In this document: positions 41,970 to 51,509 of the stretch, in pieces | Layout of the letters: every line of letters starts with the position of its first letter | Numbering within the stretch: position 1 is the first letter of the stretch | Source of the DNA: Paraburkholderia phenoliruptrix | GTDB taxonomy: Bacteria; Pseudomonadota; Gammaproteobacteria; Burkholderiales; Burkholderiaceae | DNA: 64,000 nucleotides | NCBI RefSeq assembly: GCF_902859825.1 | Contig: NZ_CADIKB010000011.1 | Coordinates: 62,001 to 126,000 of the forward strand | Direction of reading: 5' to 3' | Position numbers and translations under genes: made by a program | Notes under the pieces: generated by a model | Database searches by the model: none | Seen by the model: only the letters and a program-made list of their open reading frames with translations | What the model was told of the DNA's origin: nothing

Positions 41970-42968
41970 ATGCCACAGATCAACCGCCAGTTCGTGCTGG
42001 CTTCGCGTCCGCAAGGCGCCGTCACGCCCGGCAACTTCCGCCTCGTCGAAACGCCGCTCGCGCCGCTCGCCGACGGCGAAATCCGCGTGCGCAATCACTA
42101 CCTGTCGCTCGACCCGTATATGCGCGGCCGCATGAACGACAGCAAGTCGTACGCGCCGCCGCAGCCGCTCGATGAAGTGATGATCGGCGGGACGGTCGGC
42201 GAAGTGGTCGAGTCGAAGAATTCGAAGTTCGCGGTCGGCGACAAGGTCGTCGCGATGTTCGGCTGGCAGGAGTACGGCACGTCGAACGGCGCGGGCGTGC
42301 AGAAAGTCGACGACACGCATGTGCCGCTGTCGGCTTATCTCGGGGCGATCGGCATGCCGGGCGTGACCGGGTGGTACGGCCTGAACCGCATCATTGCGCC
42401 GAAGGCGGGCGAGACCGTCGTCGTCAGCGCGGCGAGCGGAGCGGTGGGCAGCGTGGTCGGGCAACTGGCGAAGCTGGCCGGCGCGCGCGCGGTGGGCATC
42501 GCCGGCGGCGAAGAAAAGTGCCGCTATGTGGTGGAGACGCTCGGCTTCGACGCGTGTGTCGACTACAAGGCCGGCAATCTGTATCAGGACCTGAAGGCGG
42601 CGACGCCCGACGGCGTCGACGGTTGTTTCGAGAACGTCGGCGGCGAGGTGCTCGACGCGACGCTCGCGCGCATGAACCCGTTTGGCCGCATCGCGCTATG
42701 CGGATACATCGCGGGCTACGACGGCCAGCCGGTGCCGCTCAGGCACCCGTCGCTGATACTGACGCAGCGCCTCTCCGTGCAGGGCTTCATCGTGAGCGAG
42801 CATATGGATGTCTGGCCGGAGGCGCTCAAGCAGCTCGGCACGCTGGTCGCGCAGAAGAAGCTGCAGTATCGGGAGAGCATCGCACAAGGGCTCGATGCCG
42901 CGCCCGAGGCGTTTATCGGCCTGCTCAAGGGCAGGAACTTCGGCAAGCAGCTGGTCAAGCTGATCTGA
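41970..42968 (+). CDS. NADP-dependent oxidoreductase, medium-chain dehydrogenase/reductase (MDR) family
   Basis: This 332-residue zinc-independent MDR enzyme resembles prostaglandin/enone reductases. The N-terminal catalytic domain contains YLSLDPYMRGRM. The nucleotide-binding motif is SAASGAVGSVVGQLAKLAG, and GCFENVGGEVLDA is a family-typical stretch. AAGGAG precedes the ATG. It is the second gene of the thioesterase-MDR-SDR-esterase run. Likely action is on an enoyl or alkenal substrate using NADPH, but the exact substrate is unknown. Confidence 0.92.
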   Translation: MPQINRQFVLASRPQGAVTPGNFRLVETPLAPLADGEIRVRNHYLSLDPYMRGRMNDSKSYAPPQPLDEVMIGGTVGEVVESKNSKFAVGDKVVAMFGWQEYGTSNGAGVQKVDDTHVPLSAYLGAIGMPGVTGWYGLNRIIAPKAGETVVVSAASGAVGSVVGQLAKLAGARAVGIAGGEEKCRYVVETLGFDACVDYKAGNLYQDLKAATPDGVDGCFENVGGEVLDATLARMNPFGRIALCGYIAGYDGQPVPLRHPSLILTQRLSVQGFIVSEHMDVWPEALKQLGTLVAQKKLQYRESIAQGLDAAPEAFIGLLKGRNFGKQLVKLI

Positions 42969-43079
42969 GCGAGCCAGCGACGCGGCTCGGCTCGGCGAGC
43001 GAGGCGCCTGTTGCGCCGCCCATCGAGCCGCGTAGGCAAGCGAGCGTGGACAAAAAACAGCTCATCACGGAGTCGACGG

Positions 43080-43973
43080 ATGTTCGAAATTGTAGGGAAG
43101 GTCGCGGTCATCACCGGCGCGGCGAGCGGCTTTGGCGAGGCGTTCGCGCACAAGGCCGCGGCGCTGGGCATGAAGCTCGTGCTCGCGGACGTGAACGCCG
43201 ACGCGCTGGCACAAACCGTCGAAGCGTTGCGCGCAGCCGGCGCCGAGGCGATCGGCGTGCCTACCGACGTGTCGAGCGCGGCGCAGGTCGAGGCGCTCGC
43301 CCACGCCGCGCTCGACGCATTCGGCAGGGTCCATCTGCTGTTCAACAACGCGGGCGTGGGCGCGGGCGGCTTCCTGTGGGAGAGCTCGGCGAACGACTGG
43401 GCGTGGGTGTTCGGCGTCAATGTGATGGGCGTCGCGCACGGCGTGCGTGTGTTCGCGCCGATCATGCTCGCGCAGAACGAGCCGGCGCATATCGTGAACA
43501 CGGCGTCCGTGGCAGGTCTTTTATCGCCGCCCGCAATGGGCGTGTACAACGCGTCGAAACACGCCGTGGTGTCGCTCACCGAGACGCTTTATCACGACCT
43601 GCAACTCGCGCAGGCCGGGCGCGATGCGACGAGCGTAGTCGGCTGTTCGCTGCTGTGTCCGGCCTTCGCGCCGACCGGCATTGCGCATGCGGAGCGCGCG
43701 CGGCCCGCGGAGCTGCGCAACGACAACCAGCCGACGCGCTCGCAGATCGCCGCCGGCAAGCAATTGCAGCGCGCCGTGCGAGCCGGCAAGCTGAGCGCGG
43801 CCGAGGTCGCCGGGCTCACCTTCGACGCCATCGCAAAACGGCGCTTCTACATCGTCACGCACCCGGCCATCATGGCGACAGTCAGGCTGCGTCACGCGGA
43901 TATCGAGCAGTTGCGCGATCCGACCGACCCGATGTCGCTGAAGCCGGAAGTCACGCGCGCGGCTGCCGACTGA
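43080..43973 (+). CDS. short-chain dehydrogenase/reductase
   Basis: This 297-residue SDR has the cofactor motif TGAASGFG (12-19), NNAGVG and the catalytic YxxxK at Tyr156/Lys160 in YNASKHAV. An Asp at the end of the second strand (VLADVN) suggests NAD preference. I chose ATG 43080 (MFEIVGK) because earlier residues in the frame are Arg/Ser-rich and non-homologous. It sits between the MDR reductase and esterase genes. Substrate is unknown; a hydroxyacyl or alcohol substrate would fit the neighbourhood. Confidence 0.93.
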   Translation: MFEIVGKVAVITGAASGFGEAFAHKAAALGMKLVLADVNADALAQTVEALRAAGAEAIGVPTDVSSAAQVEALAHAALDAFGRVHLLFNNAGVGAGGFLWESSANDWAWVFGVNVMGVAHGVRVFAPIMLAQNEPAHIVNTASVAGLLSPPAMGVYNASKHAVVSLTETLYHDLQLAQAGRDATSVVGCSLLCPAFAPTGIAHAERARPAELRNDNQPTRSQIAAGKQLQRAVRAGKLSAAEVAGLTFDAIAKRRFYIVTHPAIMATVRLRHADIEQLRDPTDPMSLKPEVTRAAAD

Positions 43974-44076
43974 AGCCGATGCCGCGCTTGACACTGCACA
44001 TGACACGGCACCTGACACCGCGCGCCATGCCGCGCGTTTTTTCAACCTCCCGCGCCTCTTCGCCGTTTCACCTCAC

Positions 44077-45036
44077 ATGCCCTTGAATCCGAAGATCGAG
44101 CAGGTGCTCGACATGATCGCGCGCGCCAAGCGCCCGAAGCTCCACGAGATGACGCCGCAAGCGGCGCGCGCGTCGTACGAGAAAAGCGCGCCGATTCTCG
44201 AGATCGCGAGCGCGCCGATGTTCGCCGTGGAAGATCTGCGCATCCCGACCCGCGACGGCGCGACGATCGGCGCGCGCCTTTACCACGCGCAGGCGCCGAG
44301 CTGGGCCGAGCCCACCGCGGCGCTCGTCTACTACCACGGCGGCGGCTTCACCGTGGGCAGCGTGAATACGCACGACGCGCTTTGCCGGATGTTCGCGCGC
44401 GACGGCAAGTGCGCGGTGCTCTCGGTGGATTACCGGCTCGCGCCCGAACACAAATTCCCGACCGCCGTCGACGACGCTTTCGATGCGCTCGCCTGGCTGC
44501 ACGGGCACGCCGCGGAATTCGGCATCGACCATGAACGGCTCGCGGTGGGCGGCGACAGCGCGGGCGGCACGCTCGCGACGGTCAGCGCCGTGCTCGCGCG
44601 CGACGCCGGTATAGCACTCGCGCTGCAGTTGCTGATCTACCCGGGCACGACCGGCTATCAGCAGACCGATTCGCACTCGCGTCTCGCCGACGGATTTCTG
44701 CTCTCGGGCGAGACGATTCAATGGTTCTTCGAGCAGTACGTGCGCGGCACGCGCGATCGCGACGACTGGCGATTCGCGCCGCTCGACGGCACGCGCGGCG
44801 CACCGGATTTCAGCGGCCTCGCGCCGGCATGGATTGCGACCGCCGAATACGATCCGCTGAGCGACGAGGGCGACGCCTATGCGGACAAACTGCGCGCCTT
44901 CGGCAACGCCGTGACGCTTACGCGCTATCCCGGCATGATTCACGAGTTCTTCAAGATGGGCGGCTTCGTGCCCGAGGTCGCGCGCGCGCATGAGGATGCC
45001 GCCGCGGCATTGCGCGCGGCATTCGGCGTGGATTGA
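44077..45036 (+). CDS. alpha/beta hydrolase, hormone-sensitive lipase type esterase
   Basis: This 319-residue esterase of the HSL family has the oxyanion motif HGGG starting at His87, the nucleophile Ser161 in GGDSAGG, Asp259 in AEYDPL and His289 in MIHEFF. It should hydrolyse short- to medium-chain esters in the cytoplasm and is the last gene of the thioesterase-MDR-SDR-esterase series. A 103-bp gap separates it from the SDR. It ends 4 bp from the convergent NRDE gene. Confidence 0.93.
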   Translation: MPLNPKIEQVLDMIARAKRPKLHEMTPQAARASYEKSAPILEIASAPMFAVEDLRIPTRDGATIGARLYHAQAPSWAEPTAALVYYHGGGFTVGSVNTHDALCRMFARDGKCAVLSVDYRLAPEHKFPTAVDDAFDALAWLHGHAAEFGIDHERLAVGGDSAGGTLATVSAVLARDAGIALALQLLIYPGTTGYQQTDSHSRLADGFLLSGETIQWFFEQYVRGTRDRDDWRFAPLDGTRGAPDFSGLAPAWIATAEYDPLSDEGDAYADKLRAFGNAVTLTRYPGMIHEFFKMGGFVPEVARAHEDAAAALRAAFGVD

Positions 45037-45040
45037 AGGA

Positions 45041-45922
45041 TCAGGCGATGGCGCGCTCGACGTTGAACGCGAAGCTGCGTTCGAAGTCGCCGGGTCGCAC
45101 GACGCGGTGCGAGCCGTTGTCGTCGCTGCGCTCGGCCACCGCCACGCTGACCATTTCGCCGTTGGCGACGACTCGCAGCGCCGTCGTGCCGCGCGTTCCG
45201 TACTCGGGCGTTTCGATGAATGCCGCCGACAGCGCCCGTTCGCGCTCGAGCGGAATGCCGGTGGACGGCAGCTCGGCATCCGGCGCGACGCGCGGGTCGC
45301 GCATCAGGTCGATCAGACGCTCGAGCGGCGGCATCGCGTTGCGTGCGAGCAGCGCGCCCAGCTCGCCACGCTTTTTGACGAGTTTCGGCCACGCGGTGTC
45401 GAGAATCGCATTCGAGATGCCGTGCGTGCCCGGCGCGAGCAGCGCGGGCGCGAGATTCGCGCGATTGCAGTACCAGGCAAGTTCGCGACGCGTCCAGTCG
45501 CCGACGAGCAGATTGAAACCGTTGTAAATGTCGCCGGTTCGCGCGACGCGCTGCAGATAGGCGAGCGGCGTCTCGTGTTCAGCGGCGCTGTCGCTGCGAT
45601 TGTGGTTGCCATTCCCCCCGCCGTTCGCCGCGGCGTTTCCGCCCACGAGCCAGTCGCTCACGAGCGTGCCGCGGGTCGGTGCATCGGCGCGCATTTCGTG
45701 CGGTGCCCGATAATTGGTGAGCGCGGCAAAGCGGCCGTCGCGCGACATGCCGAGCCACGTGCCGCCGCCCACCAGATCGCGGCCGGCCAGCACGCCCCGG
45801 GCGTCGTCCCACCAGCCGATCGGCTGAGCCGTGCGCCGGAAGAATTCGTCGCGATTCGCGGCTAGCGTGAACAGTGGGCCGTCGAGCGCATCGGGTCGCC
45901 AGTCGAACACGATCAGGCACAT
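45041..45922 (-). CDS. NRDE family protein (TANGO2-like)
   Basis: This 293-residue protein starts MCLIVFDWRP and contains ANRDEFFRR, the motif that names the family. The N-terminal Cys2 could be exposed after Met removal as an Ntn-hydrolase-type nucleophile, but this is not established. TANGO2 relatives are implicated in haem and lipid homeostasis. A GGAG site precedes the ATG. It lies 164 bp from ygfZ on the same strand. Confidence 0.9.
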   Translation of the reverse strand: MCLIVFDWRPDALDGPLFTLAANRDEFFRRTAQPIGWWDDARGVLAGRDLVGGGTWLGMSRDGRFAALTNYRAPHEMRADAPTRGTLVSDWLVGGNAAANGGGNGNHNRSDSAAEHETPLAYLQRVARTGDIYNGFNLLVGDWTRRELAWYCNRANLAPALLAPGTHGISNAILDTAWPKLVKKRGELGALLARNAMPPLERLIDLMRDPRVAPDAELPSTGIPLERERALSAAFIETPEYGTRGTTALRVVANGEMVSVAVAERSDDNGSHRVVRPGDFERSFAFNVERAIA

Positions 45923-46086
45923 CGGGGATGTCTCCGGTTTATTGGATCGGAAAGTCGCGTCTGAACTTGCGGTCTAGCTTGCGTCAGATCGCAAGGGCGA
46001 ACAGCAAACCAGGCGAGGGCGCCAGCGAAAAGCGGCGCATGCGTCGACCGCAACTCGCCGCTGGGGTGGGTACGGCGAGGCGCCGC

Positions 46087-47202
46087 TCAAACCTCGGTCG
46101 GCAGGCCGTAGGGCAGCGCGAGAAAGCGCAGCGCCGGGCCGTCTGCGGCGCCCAGATGCACGGAGCCGCCTTCCAGCGCCGCGAGCTTGATCTCCACGAG
46201 CACATCGACGCCGCCGTCCCGCGCCGACGCGGCGTTCACCACGATGCCGCAGGGCTGGCCCGGGTCGTCGGAGTGAAAGAGTTCGGCGCCCGCCTTCACG
46301 CTATCCAACTCGCCAGCCACGGTGGCGAGCGAGGTGCGCCGCTTGATCGTGCCGCGGTACTGGCTGCGCGCCACCACTTCCTGGCCCGGGTAGCAGCCCT
46401 TCTTGAAGTTGACCGCGCCGAGCACGTCGAAATTGACCATTTGCGGCACGAACTGCTCGACCACCGGCTGCGTGATGCGCGGCTCGCCCGCACGAATGTC
46501 GAGCCAGTCCCACACCGCCGGCGACACCTGTTTGAGCTTTTCGCCGAGCGCGGGCAACTGCGCTTCGATTTGCGCCTTCGGCCCGATCCACAGATAGCGC
46601 AGGCGCTCGCAGGCGTCCGGCACGCGAATCAGCGAGCCCGCCGCGCCGTCCACCTTCACGTGGACGCCGTCCGGCAGCGCGTCGAACACGCCGGAGAGCG
46701 CCTTGCGCACGTCGCCCGCGAGACCGATCACCGCCAGCTCGCCGCTCGCATCCGCGAGTTTTGCCTTGGCGCGCAGGATGAACATGGAGAGCCGCTTCTG
46801 CACCGCCGCCTGCACGTCTTTCGAGACCAGCAGACGGATCGCGTCGCCGCTGCGCCAGGTCAGGAAGGAGGCCAGCAGGCGGCCCTTTGCCGAACAGTAG
46901 CCCGCGAGGCGCGCGTTGGCGGCATCGAGGTGCTGCGTGTCGTTCGTCAACTGACCGTGCAGGAAGCTCGCGGCGTCGTCGCCCGTGGCGTCGATCACGC
47001 CGAACTGCGTGAGCACTGCGTAGGCGCCGTGCTGGAGGACGGCGTCGAACTCATCGGCTGAGGGGCGCGGGAGCACCGGCAGCGCCGCCGCGGCCGGGCT
47101 CGACGGGGCGCCGGCCGCGGGGGTGCCTGAAGCTGCGCCTGCGGGGTTGCCTGCGAGGTTGCCTGCGGCGTTGCCTGATTCAGTAGCGAGCGGTGTGTTC
47201 AT
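46087..47202 (-). CDS. ygfZ: folate-binding protein YgfZ, Fe-S cluster assembly or repair
   Basis: This 371-residue tetrahydrofolate-dependent protein, related to the GcvT aminomethyltransferase fold, supports Fe-S enzymes. The hallmark KGCYPGQE lies at 268-275, with the conserved Cys270. Before the domain lies about 45 residues of low-complexity Gly/Asn/Ala/Pro sequence, so the true start could be later, but no other ATG is close. It is divergent from mltG with a 77-bp gap, a conserved Burkholderiales arrangement. Confidence 0.93.
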   Translation of the reverse strand: MNTPLATESGNAAGNLAGNPAGAASGTPAAGAPSSPAAAALPVLPRPSADEFDAVLQHGAYAVLTQFGVIDATGDDAASFLHGQLTNDTQHLDAANARLAGYCSAKGRLLASFLTWRSGDAIRLLVSKDVQAAVQKRLSMFILRAKAKLADASGELAVIGLAGDVRKALSGVFDALPDGVHVKVDGAAGSLIRVPDACERLRYLWIGPKAQIEAQLPALGEKLKQVSPAVWDWLDIRAGEPRITQPVVEQFVPQMVNFDVLGAVNFKKGCYPGQEVVARSQYRGTIKRRTSLATVAGELDSVKAGAELFHSDDPGQPCGIVVNAASARDGGVDVLVEIKLAALEGGSVHLGAADGPALRFLALPYGLPTEV

Positions 47203-47223
47203 GGATTCCGGGAACAGTCAATT

Positions 47224-47253
47224 CTGACTTTGGCTAAGGCAAACAAGTATTAT
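47224..47253 (+). promoter_or_regulatory. candidate promoter of mltG-tmk
   Basis: CTGACT (47224-47229) and TATTAT (47248-47253) are separated by 18 bp and lie about 30-55 bp before the mltG start in a short AT-rich divergent gap. A transcript from here would have a leader of only about 20 nt. Confidence 0.4.
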
Positions 47254-47279
47254 ATGCAGTCCAACCCAGTCACGTTTTC

Positions 47280-48290
47280 ATGTCCCTCTTCAAGAAATGT
47301 TTGATCGCCGGTTCGACTGTCGTCGTGCTGGCCGCAGCCGCGATTGCTGGCGGATACCACTGGGCCACGAGCCCGCTCGAGCTGAATCCCGCGCAACTCG
47401 ACGTCACCGTTAAGCCGCACAGCAGCCTGCGCAGCGTCACGTTGCAGCTCAATCGCGGCGGTGTGCCGGTCGAGCCCGAACTCTTCGTCATCATGACGCG
47501 GCTCCTCGGCCTGCAAAGCGAACTGAAGTCGGGCAATTACGAGTTCAAAACCGGTGTGACGCCGTACGAAGTGCTGCAGAAAATCGCTCGCGGCGACGTC
47601 AACGAATACGTGGCGACCATCATTGAAGGGTGGACGTTCAAGCGCATGCGCGCCGAGCTCGATGCGAACCCGGCGCTCAGGCACGACAGCGTCGCCATGA
47701 GCGACGCGCAGCTGATGAGCGCGATCGGCGCGCCCGAGGCGTCGATCGGCAACGGCGAGGGGCTGTTTTTCCCGGACACCTATCTGTTCGACAAGAACAC
47801 GAGCGACCTCGACGTCTACCGCCGCGCTTATCGTCTGATGCACGCGCGGCTCGACGAGGCATGGCTCGCGCGCGCGCCGAACCTGCCGTACCGAACGCCA
47901 TATGAGGCGCTCATCATGGCGTCGATCATCGAAAAGGAAACCGGCAAGAAATCCGACCGCGCCATGGTGGCCGCTGTGTTCGCGAACCGCCTGCGCGTGG
48001 GCATGCCGCTGCAGACGGACCCCACCGTGATCTACGGCATGGGCGAGGGCTACACCGGCCACATCCGCAAGAAGGACCTGCAGACGGACACTCCTTACAA
48101 TACCTACACCCGCATGGGCCTGCCGCCCACGCCGATCTCGCTGCCCGGCGTCGCCTCGCTGCAGGCGGCGATGAACCCGGCGCAAACGAGCGCGTTGTAC
48201 TTCGTCTCGCGCGGCGACGGCAGCAGCATCTTTTCCGACACCCTCGGCGATCACAACAAGGCCGTGGACAAATACATTCGAGGGCAATAA
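47280..48290 (+). CDS. mltG: endolytic peptidoglycan transglycosylase MltG (YceG)
   Basis: MltG cuts nascent glycan strands and sets their length. The 336-residue protein has an N-terminal membrane anchor (SLFKKCLIAGSTVVVLAAAA), a LysM-like region (about 30-100) and the YceG catalytic domain with the family motif IMASIIEKETG containing the active Glu. NTYTRMGLPPTPISLPG and the region up to AAMNPAQT follow. The tmk ATG directly follows its TAA, giving tight coupling, a conserved mltG-tmk-holB arrangement. Confidence 0.95.
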   Translation: MSLFKKCLIAGSTVVVLAAAAIAGGYHWATSPLELNPAQLDVTVKPHSSLRSVTLQLNRGGVPVEPELFVIMTRLLGLQSELKSGNYEFKTGVTPYEVLQKIARGDVNEYVATIIEGWTFKRMRAELDANPALRHDSVAMSDAQLMSAIGAPEASIGNGEGLFFPDTYLFDKNTSDLDVYRRAYRLMHARLDEAWLARAPNLPYRTPYEALIMASIIEKETGKKSDRAMVAAVFANRLRVGMPLQTDPTVIYGMGEGYTGHIRKKDLQTDTPYNTYTRMGLPPTPISLPGVASLQAAMNPAQTSALYFVSRGDGSSIFSDTLGDHNKAVDKYIRGQ

Positions 48291-48911
48291 ATGGCGCGCG
48301 GCAAATTCATCACGTTCGAAGGCATCGACGGCGCCGGCAAGACGACGCACCTGGCCTGGTTCCGCGAGCGGCTCGAGCAGAAAGTGGCGGCCACCGGCCG
48401 CTCCGTCGTCATGACGCGCGAGCCGGGCGGCACGCCGCTCGGCGAGCAGATTCGCGAGATCGTGCTGCATCAGAAAATGGATCTGGAAACCGAGGCGCTG
48501 CTGATGTTCGCGCTGCGCCGTCAGCATCTCGCCGAAGTGATCGAGCCGGCGCTCGCGCGCGGCGACTGGGTGCTGTCGGACCGTTTCACCGACGCCACGT
48601 TTGCCTACCAGGGCGGCGGGCGCGGGCTGCCGCGCGACAAGCTGGAAACGCTGGAGCGCTGGGTGCAGGGCGGCTTCCAGCCGGATCTGACCGTGCTGTT
48701 CGATCTCGCGCCGGAAATCGCCAACGAACGGCGCAGCGCGGCGCGCGACCCCGATCGCTTCGAGAGCGAATCGGCGGCATTTTTCGAGCGCACGCGCGCC
48801 GAATATCTGCGCCGCGCGGAAGAAGCGCCTTACCGTTTCGCTATCATTGACTCTTCGCAGAGCATTGCGCGCATTCAGAAACAGCTTGAAGAGCTGATGG
48901 TAAGCCTTTGA
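48291..48911 (+). CDS. tmk: thymidylate kinase
   Basis: This 206-residue enzyme phosphorylates dTMP to dTDP. The P-loop is GIDGAGKTT (11-19), MTREPGGT follows, the DR motif is [18 protein letters not shown], and the lid region is Arg-rich. Its start codon follows the mltG stop without a gap. Confidence 0.97.
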   Translation: MARGKFITFEGIDGAGKTTHLAWFRERLEQKVAATGRSVVMTREPGGTPLGEQIREIVLHQKMDLETEALLMFALRRQHLAEVIEPALARGDWVLSDRFTDATFAYQGGGRGLPRDKLETLERWVQGGFQPDLTVLFDLAPEIANERRSAARDPDRFESESAAFFERTRAEYLRRAEEAPYRFAIIDSSQSIARIQKQLEELMVSL

Positions 48912-49004
48912 TTATCCGCTGATATAACAGCGGTTCATGGTCAACGAAAAGCTCGCGCAACGCACGAGACAACGCTCTCAACAGTTTGATTTTAAAGACG
49001 AATA

Positions 49005-50039
49005 ATGATTTATCCGTGGCAAGCCGATGACTGGAGCCGCCTGCAACAATTGCGCGGCCAGTGGCCGCATGCGCTGCTGCTGCACGGCCAGGCGGGCATC
49101 GGCAAGCTGCGCTTCGCGCAGCACCTCGCCCAAGGCCTGCTGTGCGAGGACCGGCGGGAGAACGGCGAGCCCTGCGGCGCGTGCGTCGCGTGTAACTGGT
49201 TCGCGCAGGGCAATCATCCCGACTACCGTATCGTCGTGCCCGAGGCGCTGGCCGCCGAGGCCGGCCTCGGCAACGGCGCCGAGGACAAAGCGGAAAAAGC
49301 CGACGGCGACGAGGGCAAGAAAACGCGCGCCCCCAGCAAGGAAATCAGGATCGAGCAGATTCGCGGCTTGCTGGACTTCGTCGGCGTGGGCTCGCACCGC
49401 GGCGGCGCACGGGTGGTCGTGCTGTACCCGGCCGAAGCGCTGAACGTCGCGGCGGCCAACGCGCTGCTGAAGACGCTGGAGGAGCCGCCCGCGGGCGTCG
49501 TGTTCCTGATGGTGTCGGCACGGATCGACCGGCTCTTGCCCACTATCATCAGCCGTTGCCGCCAATGGCCGATGAGCCTGCCGGCGCCGCAAGCCGCCAC
49601 CGAATGGCTTGCCGCGCAAGGCGTGGAAGAGGCACCGGCGCTGCTCGCCGAGGCGGGCGGTGCGCCGCTCACCGCGCTCGCGCTTGCCAGCGACGAAAAC
49701 CGCGCGTTGCGCGACTGGACGCTCAAGCAACTGGCCGCGGGCCCGCAGTGCGACGCCTTCGCCTGCGGCGAGGCGCTGCAGAAGCTGCCGGTCCCGCTCG
49801 TGCTCGGCTGGCTGCAGCGCTGGATGTACGATCTGCTGGCTCAGCGCACCGCCGGTGCGCCGCGCTATTTTCCGCAGGCGTCGGCGGCATTGACGCGTTG
49901 CGCGGCGCAGGCCGACGCCAGCGCGTTCGCGCGCTTCATGCGGACCGTCACGCGGCAGCGCGCGGTCGAGAATCATCCGCTGAACGCGCGGCTCGTGTTC
50001 GAGGAACTGTTTCTCGGCTACCGCGAGTTGTTTGCATGA
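49005..50039 (+). CDS. holB: DNA polymerase III delta prime subunit
   Basis: This clamp-loader subunit has 344 residues, with a P-loop-like GQAGIGK (28-34), four zinc Cys (Cys47, Cys57, Cys60, Cys63), [15 protein letters not shown] and the SRC motif (ISRCRQW) that contacts neighbouring subunits. An inserted charged Lys/Glu/Asp-rich loop (about 84-106) between the zinc module and [12 protein letters not shown] is not in E. coli. It follows tmk after 93 bp, consistent with the mltG-tmk-holB operon. Confidence 0.94.
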   Translation: MIYPWQADDWSRLQQLRGQWPHALLLHGQAGIGKLRFAQHLAQGLLCEDRRENGEPCGACVACNWFAQGNHPDYRIVVPEALAAEAGLGNGAEDKAEKADGDEGKKTRAPSKEIRIEQIRGLLDFVGVGSHRGGARVVVLYPAEALNVAAANALLKTLEEPPAGVVFLMVSARIDRLLPTIISRCRQWPMSLPAPQAATEWLAAQGVEEAPALLAEAGGAPLTALALASDENRALRDWTLKQLAAGPQCDAFACGEALQKLPVPLVLGWLQRWMYDLLAQRTAGAPRYFPQASAALTRCAAQADASAFARFMRTVTRQRAVENHPLNARLVFEELFLGYRELFA

Positions 50040-50112
50040 CGCGGCGCAGCCCGGCCCGCGTCGCTTTCATCTTTCTCCGTCAGCCGTCCTTCATTCAAAC
50101 GCCGACAGCACC

Positions 50113-50637
50113 ATGAGTCTTTCTTACCGCGATGCCACGCTCGACGATCTGCCCGCCATCGTCGCCATCTACAACTCGACGATCGCCTCGCGCCAGGTGA
50201 CCGCCGACCTGGAACCGGTCAGCGTCGAAAGCCGGGTGGCGTGGTTTCATGCGCACGGGCCGCAGAAACGCCCGCTGTGGGTCGTGGAAGACGCCGAGGA
50301 GCGCGGCCGCGTGATCGCATGGCTCAGCTTTTCGGACTTTTACGGCCGCCCGGCCTATCAGCGCACCGCCGAAGTCAGCATCTATCTGGACGAACGCGCG
50401 CGCGGCAAGGGCCTCGGCAAGCAGATGCTGGCGGCCTCGCTCGCGGTGGCGCCGGCGCTCGGCATCGACACGGTGCTCGGCTTTATCTTCGGCCACAATG
50501 AGGCGAGCCTGCGGCTCTTCCGCGGGTTCGGCTTCGACACGTGGGGGTCGCTGCCGCGCGTGGCCGTGCTGGACGGCGTGGAGCGCGATCTGGTCATTCT
50601 CGGCAAGCGGCTCGACGCGCCGCGCGCAGCCGGCTGA
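50113..50637 (+). CDS. GNAT acetyltransferase, phosphinothricin acetyltransferase-like
   Basis: This 174-residue GNAT-fold enzyme has the acetyl-CoA binding motif [13 protein letters not shown] and the substrate-side segments VAIYNSTI and [11 protein letters not shown] typical of the Pat/YncA family, which N-acetylate small amino-acid-like molecules such as methionine sulfone or phosphinothricin. It sits between holB and tatD in the same direction (73 and 32 bp gaps). The natural substrate cannot be decided. Confidence 0.9.
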   Translation: MSLSYRDATLDDLPAIVAIYNSTIASRQVTADLEPVSVESRVAWFHAHGPQKRPLWVVEDAEERGRVIAWLSFSDFYGRPAYQRTAEVSIYLDERARGKGLGKQMLAASLAVAPALGIDTVLGFIFGHNEASLRLFRGFGFDTWGSLPRVAVLDGVERDLVILGKRLDAPRAAG

Positions 50638-50669
50638 CCGCCTCACGCATCCCATTGCAGGACATCACT

Positions 50670-51461
50670 ATGTTTGTCGATTCGCACTGTCACATCAATT
50701 TCGAAGGACTCGCCGACCGCCTGCCGCAGGTGCTCGAAAACATGCGCAGCCACTCGGTCACGCACGCGCTGTGCGTGTCCGTCGACCTGGAGACGCTGCC
50801 GTCCGTGCTCGATATCGCGAGCCGGCACGAGAATGTGTACGCGTCCGTGGGCGTGCATCCGGACCACGAGCACATGCGCGAACCGAGCGTCGCCGAACTG
50901 GTCGAGCTCGCCAAGCATCCCAAAGTGGTGGCGATCGGCGAGACCGGCCTTGACTATTACCGTCTGGAAGGCCGCTCGATCGCCGATATGGAATGGCAGC
51001 GCGAGCGCTTTCGCACGCATATCCGCGCGGCGCACGCGACCGGCAAGCCGCTCATCATCCATACGCGCGCGTCGTCGGACGATACGCTGCGCATCATGGC
51101 CGAGGAGCGCGCGAGCGAGCCGGGCGGCGTCATGCATTGCTTCACCGAGCCGTGGACGGTGGCCGAGCAGGCGCTTGCACAGAATTTTTACATCTCGCTG
51201 TCGGGCATCGTCACGTTCAAGAGTGCGACCGACGTGCAGGACGTGGCGCGCCGCGTGCCGCTGGAACGGCTGCTGATCGAGACCGATTCGCCATACCTCG
51301 CGCCGGTGCCGTATCGTGGCAAACCCAATGAACCTGCGTACGTGAGTTATGTCGGACGTTTCATCGCGCAGCAACGCGAGATGACGGACGCGGCGCTCGC
51401 CGCCGCGACGACGCAAAATTTCTTCCGCCTTTTCAAGCTTCCCGCGCCTGTTGGCGCCTGA
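50670..51461 (+). CDS. TatD family metal-dependent hydrolase
   Basis: This 263-residue TIM-barrel protein has metal-ligand motifs typical of TatD nucleases: VDSHCHIN at the N-terminus, the Glu in IGETGLDYY, His in LIIHTRAS and MHCFTEP, and Asp in IETDSPYLAP. TatD proteins have 3'-5' DNase activity and act in DNA repair. ATG 50670 matches the family start. A TatD next to holB is common in bacteria. Confidence 0.95.
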   Translation: MFVDSHCHINFEGLADRLPQVLENMRSHSVTHALCVSVDLETLPSVLDIASRHENVYASVGVHPDHEHMREPSVAELVELAKHPKVVAIGETGLDYYRLEGRSIADMEWQRERFRTHIRAAHATGKPLIIHTRASSDDTLRIMAEERASEPGGVMHCFTEPWTVAEQALAQNFYISLSGIVTFKSATDVQDVARRVPLERLLIETDSPYLAPVPYRGKPNEPAYVSYVGRFIAQQREMTDAALAAATTQNFFRLFKLPAPVGA

Positions 51462-51509
51462 AGAAGGTGCTAAAAATCAATAGGATAGGGCCGAGCCCTA
51501 AAGTAAAAC

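Noticed and set aside
33256..45036. Horizontal acquisition of the acyl-CoA island
   Set aside because: I saw no integrase, tRNA junction, repeats or clear change in base composition at its borders.
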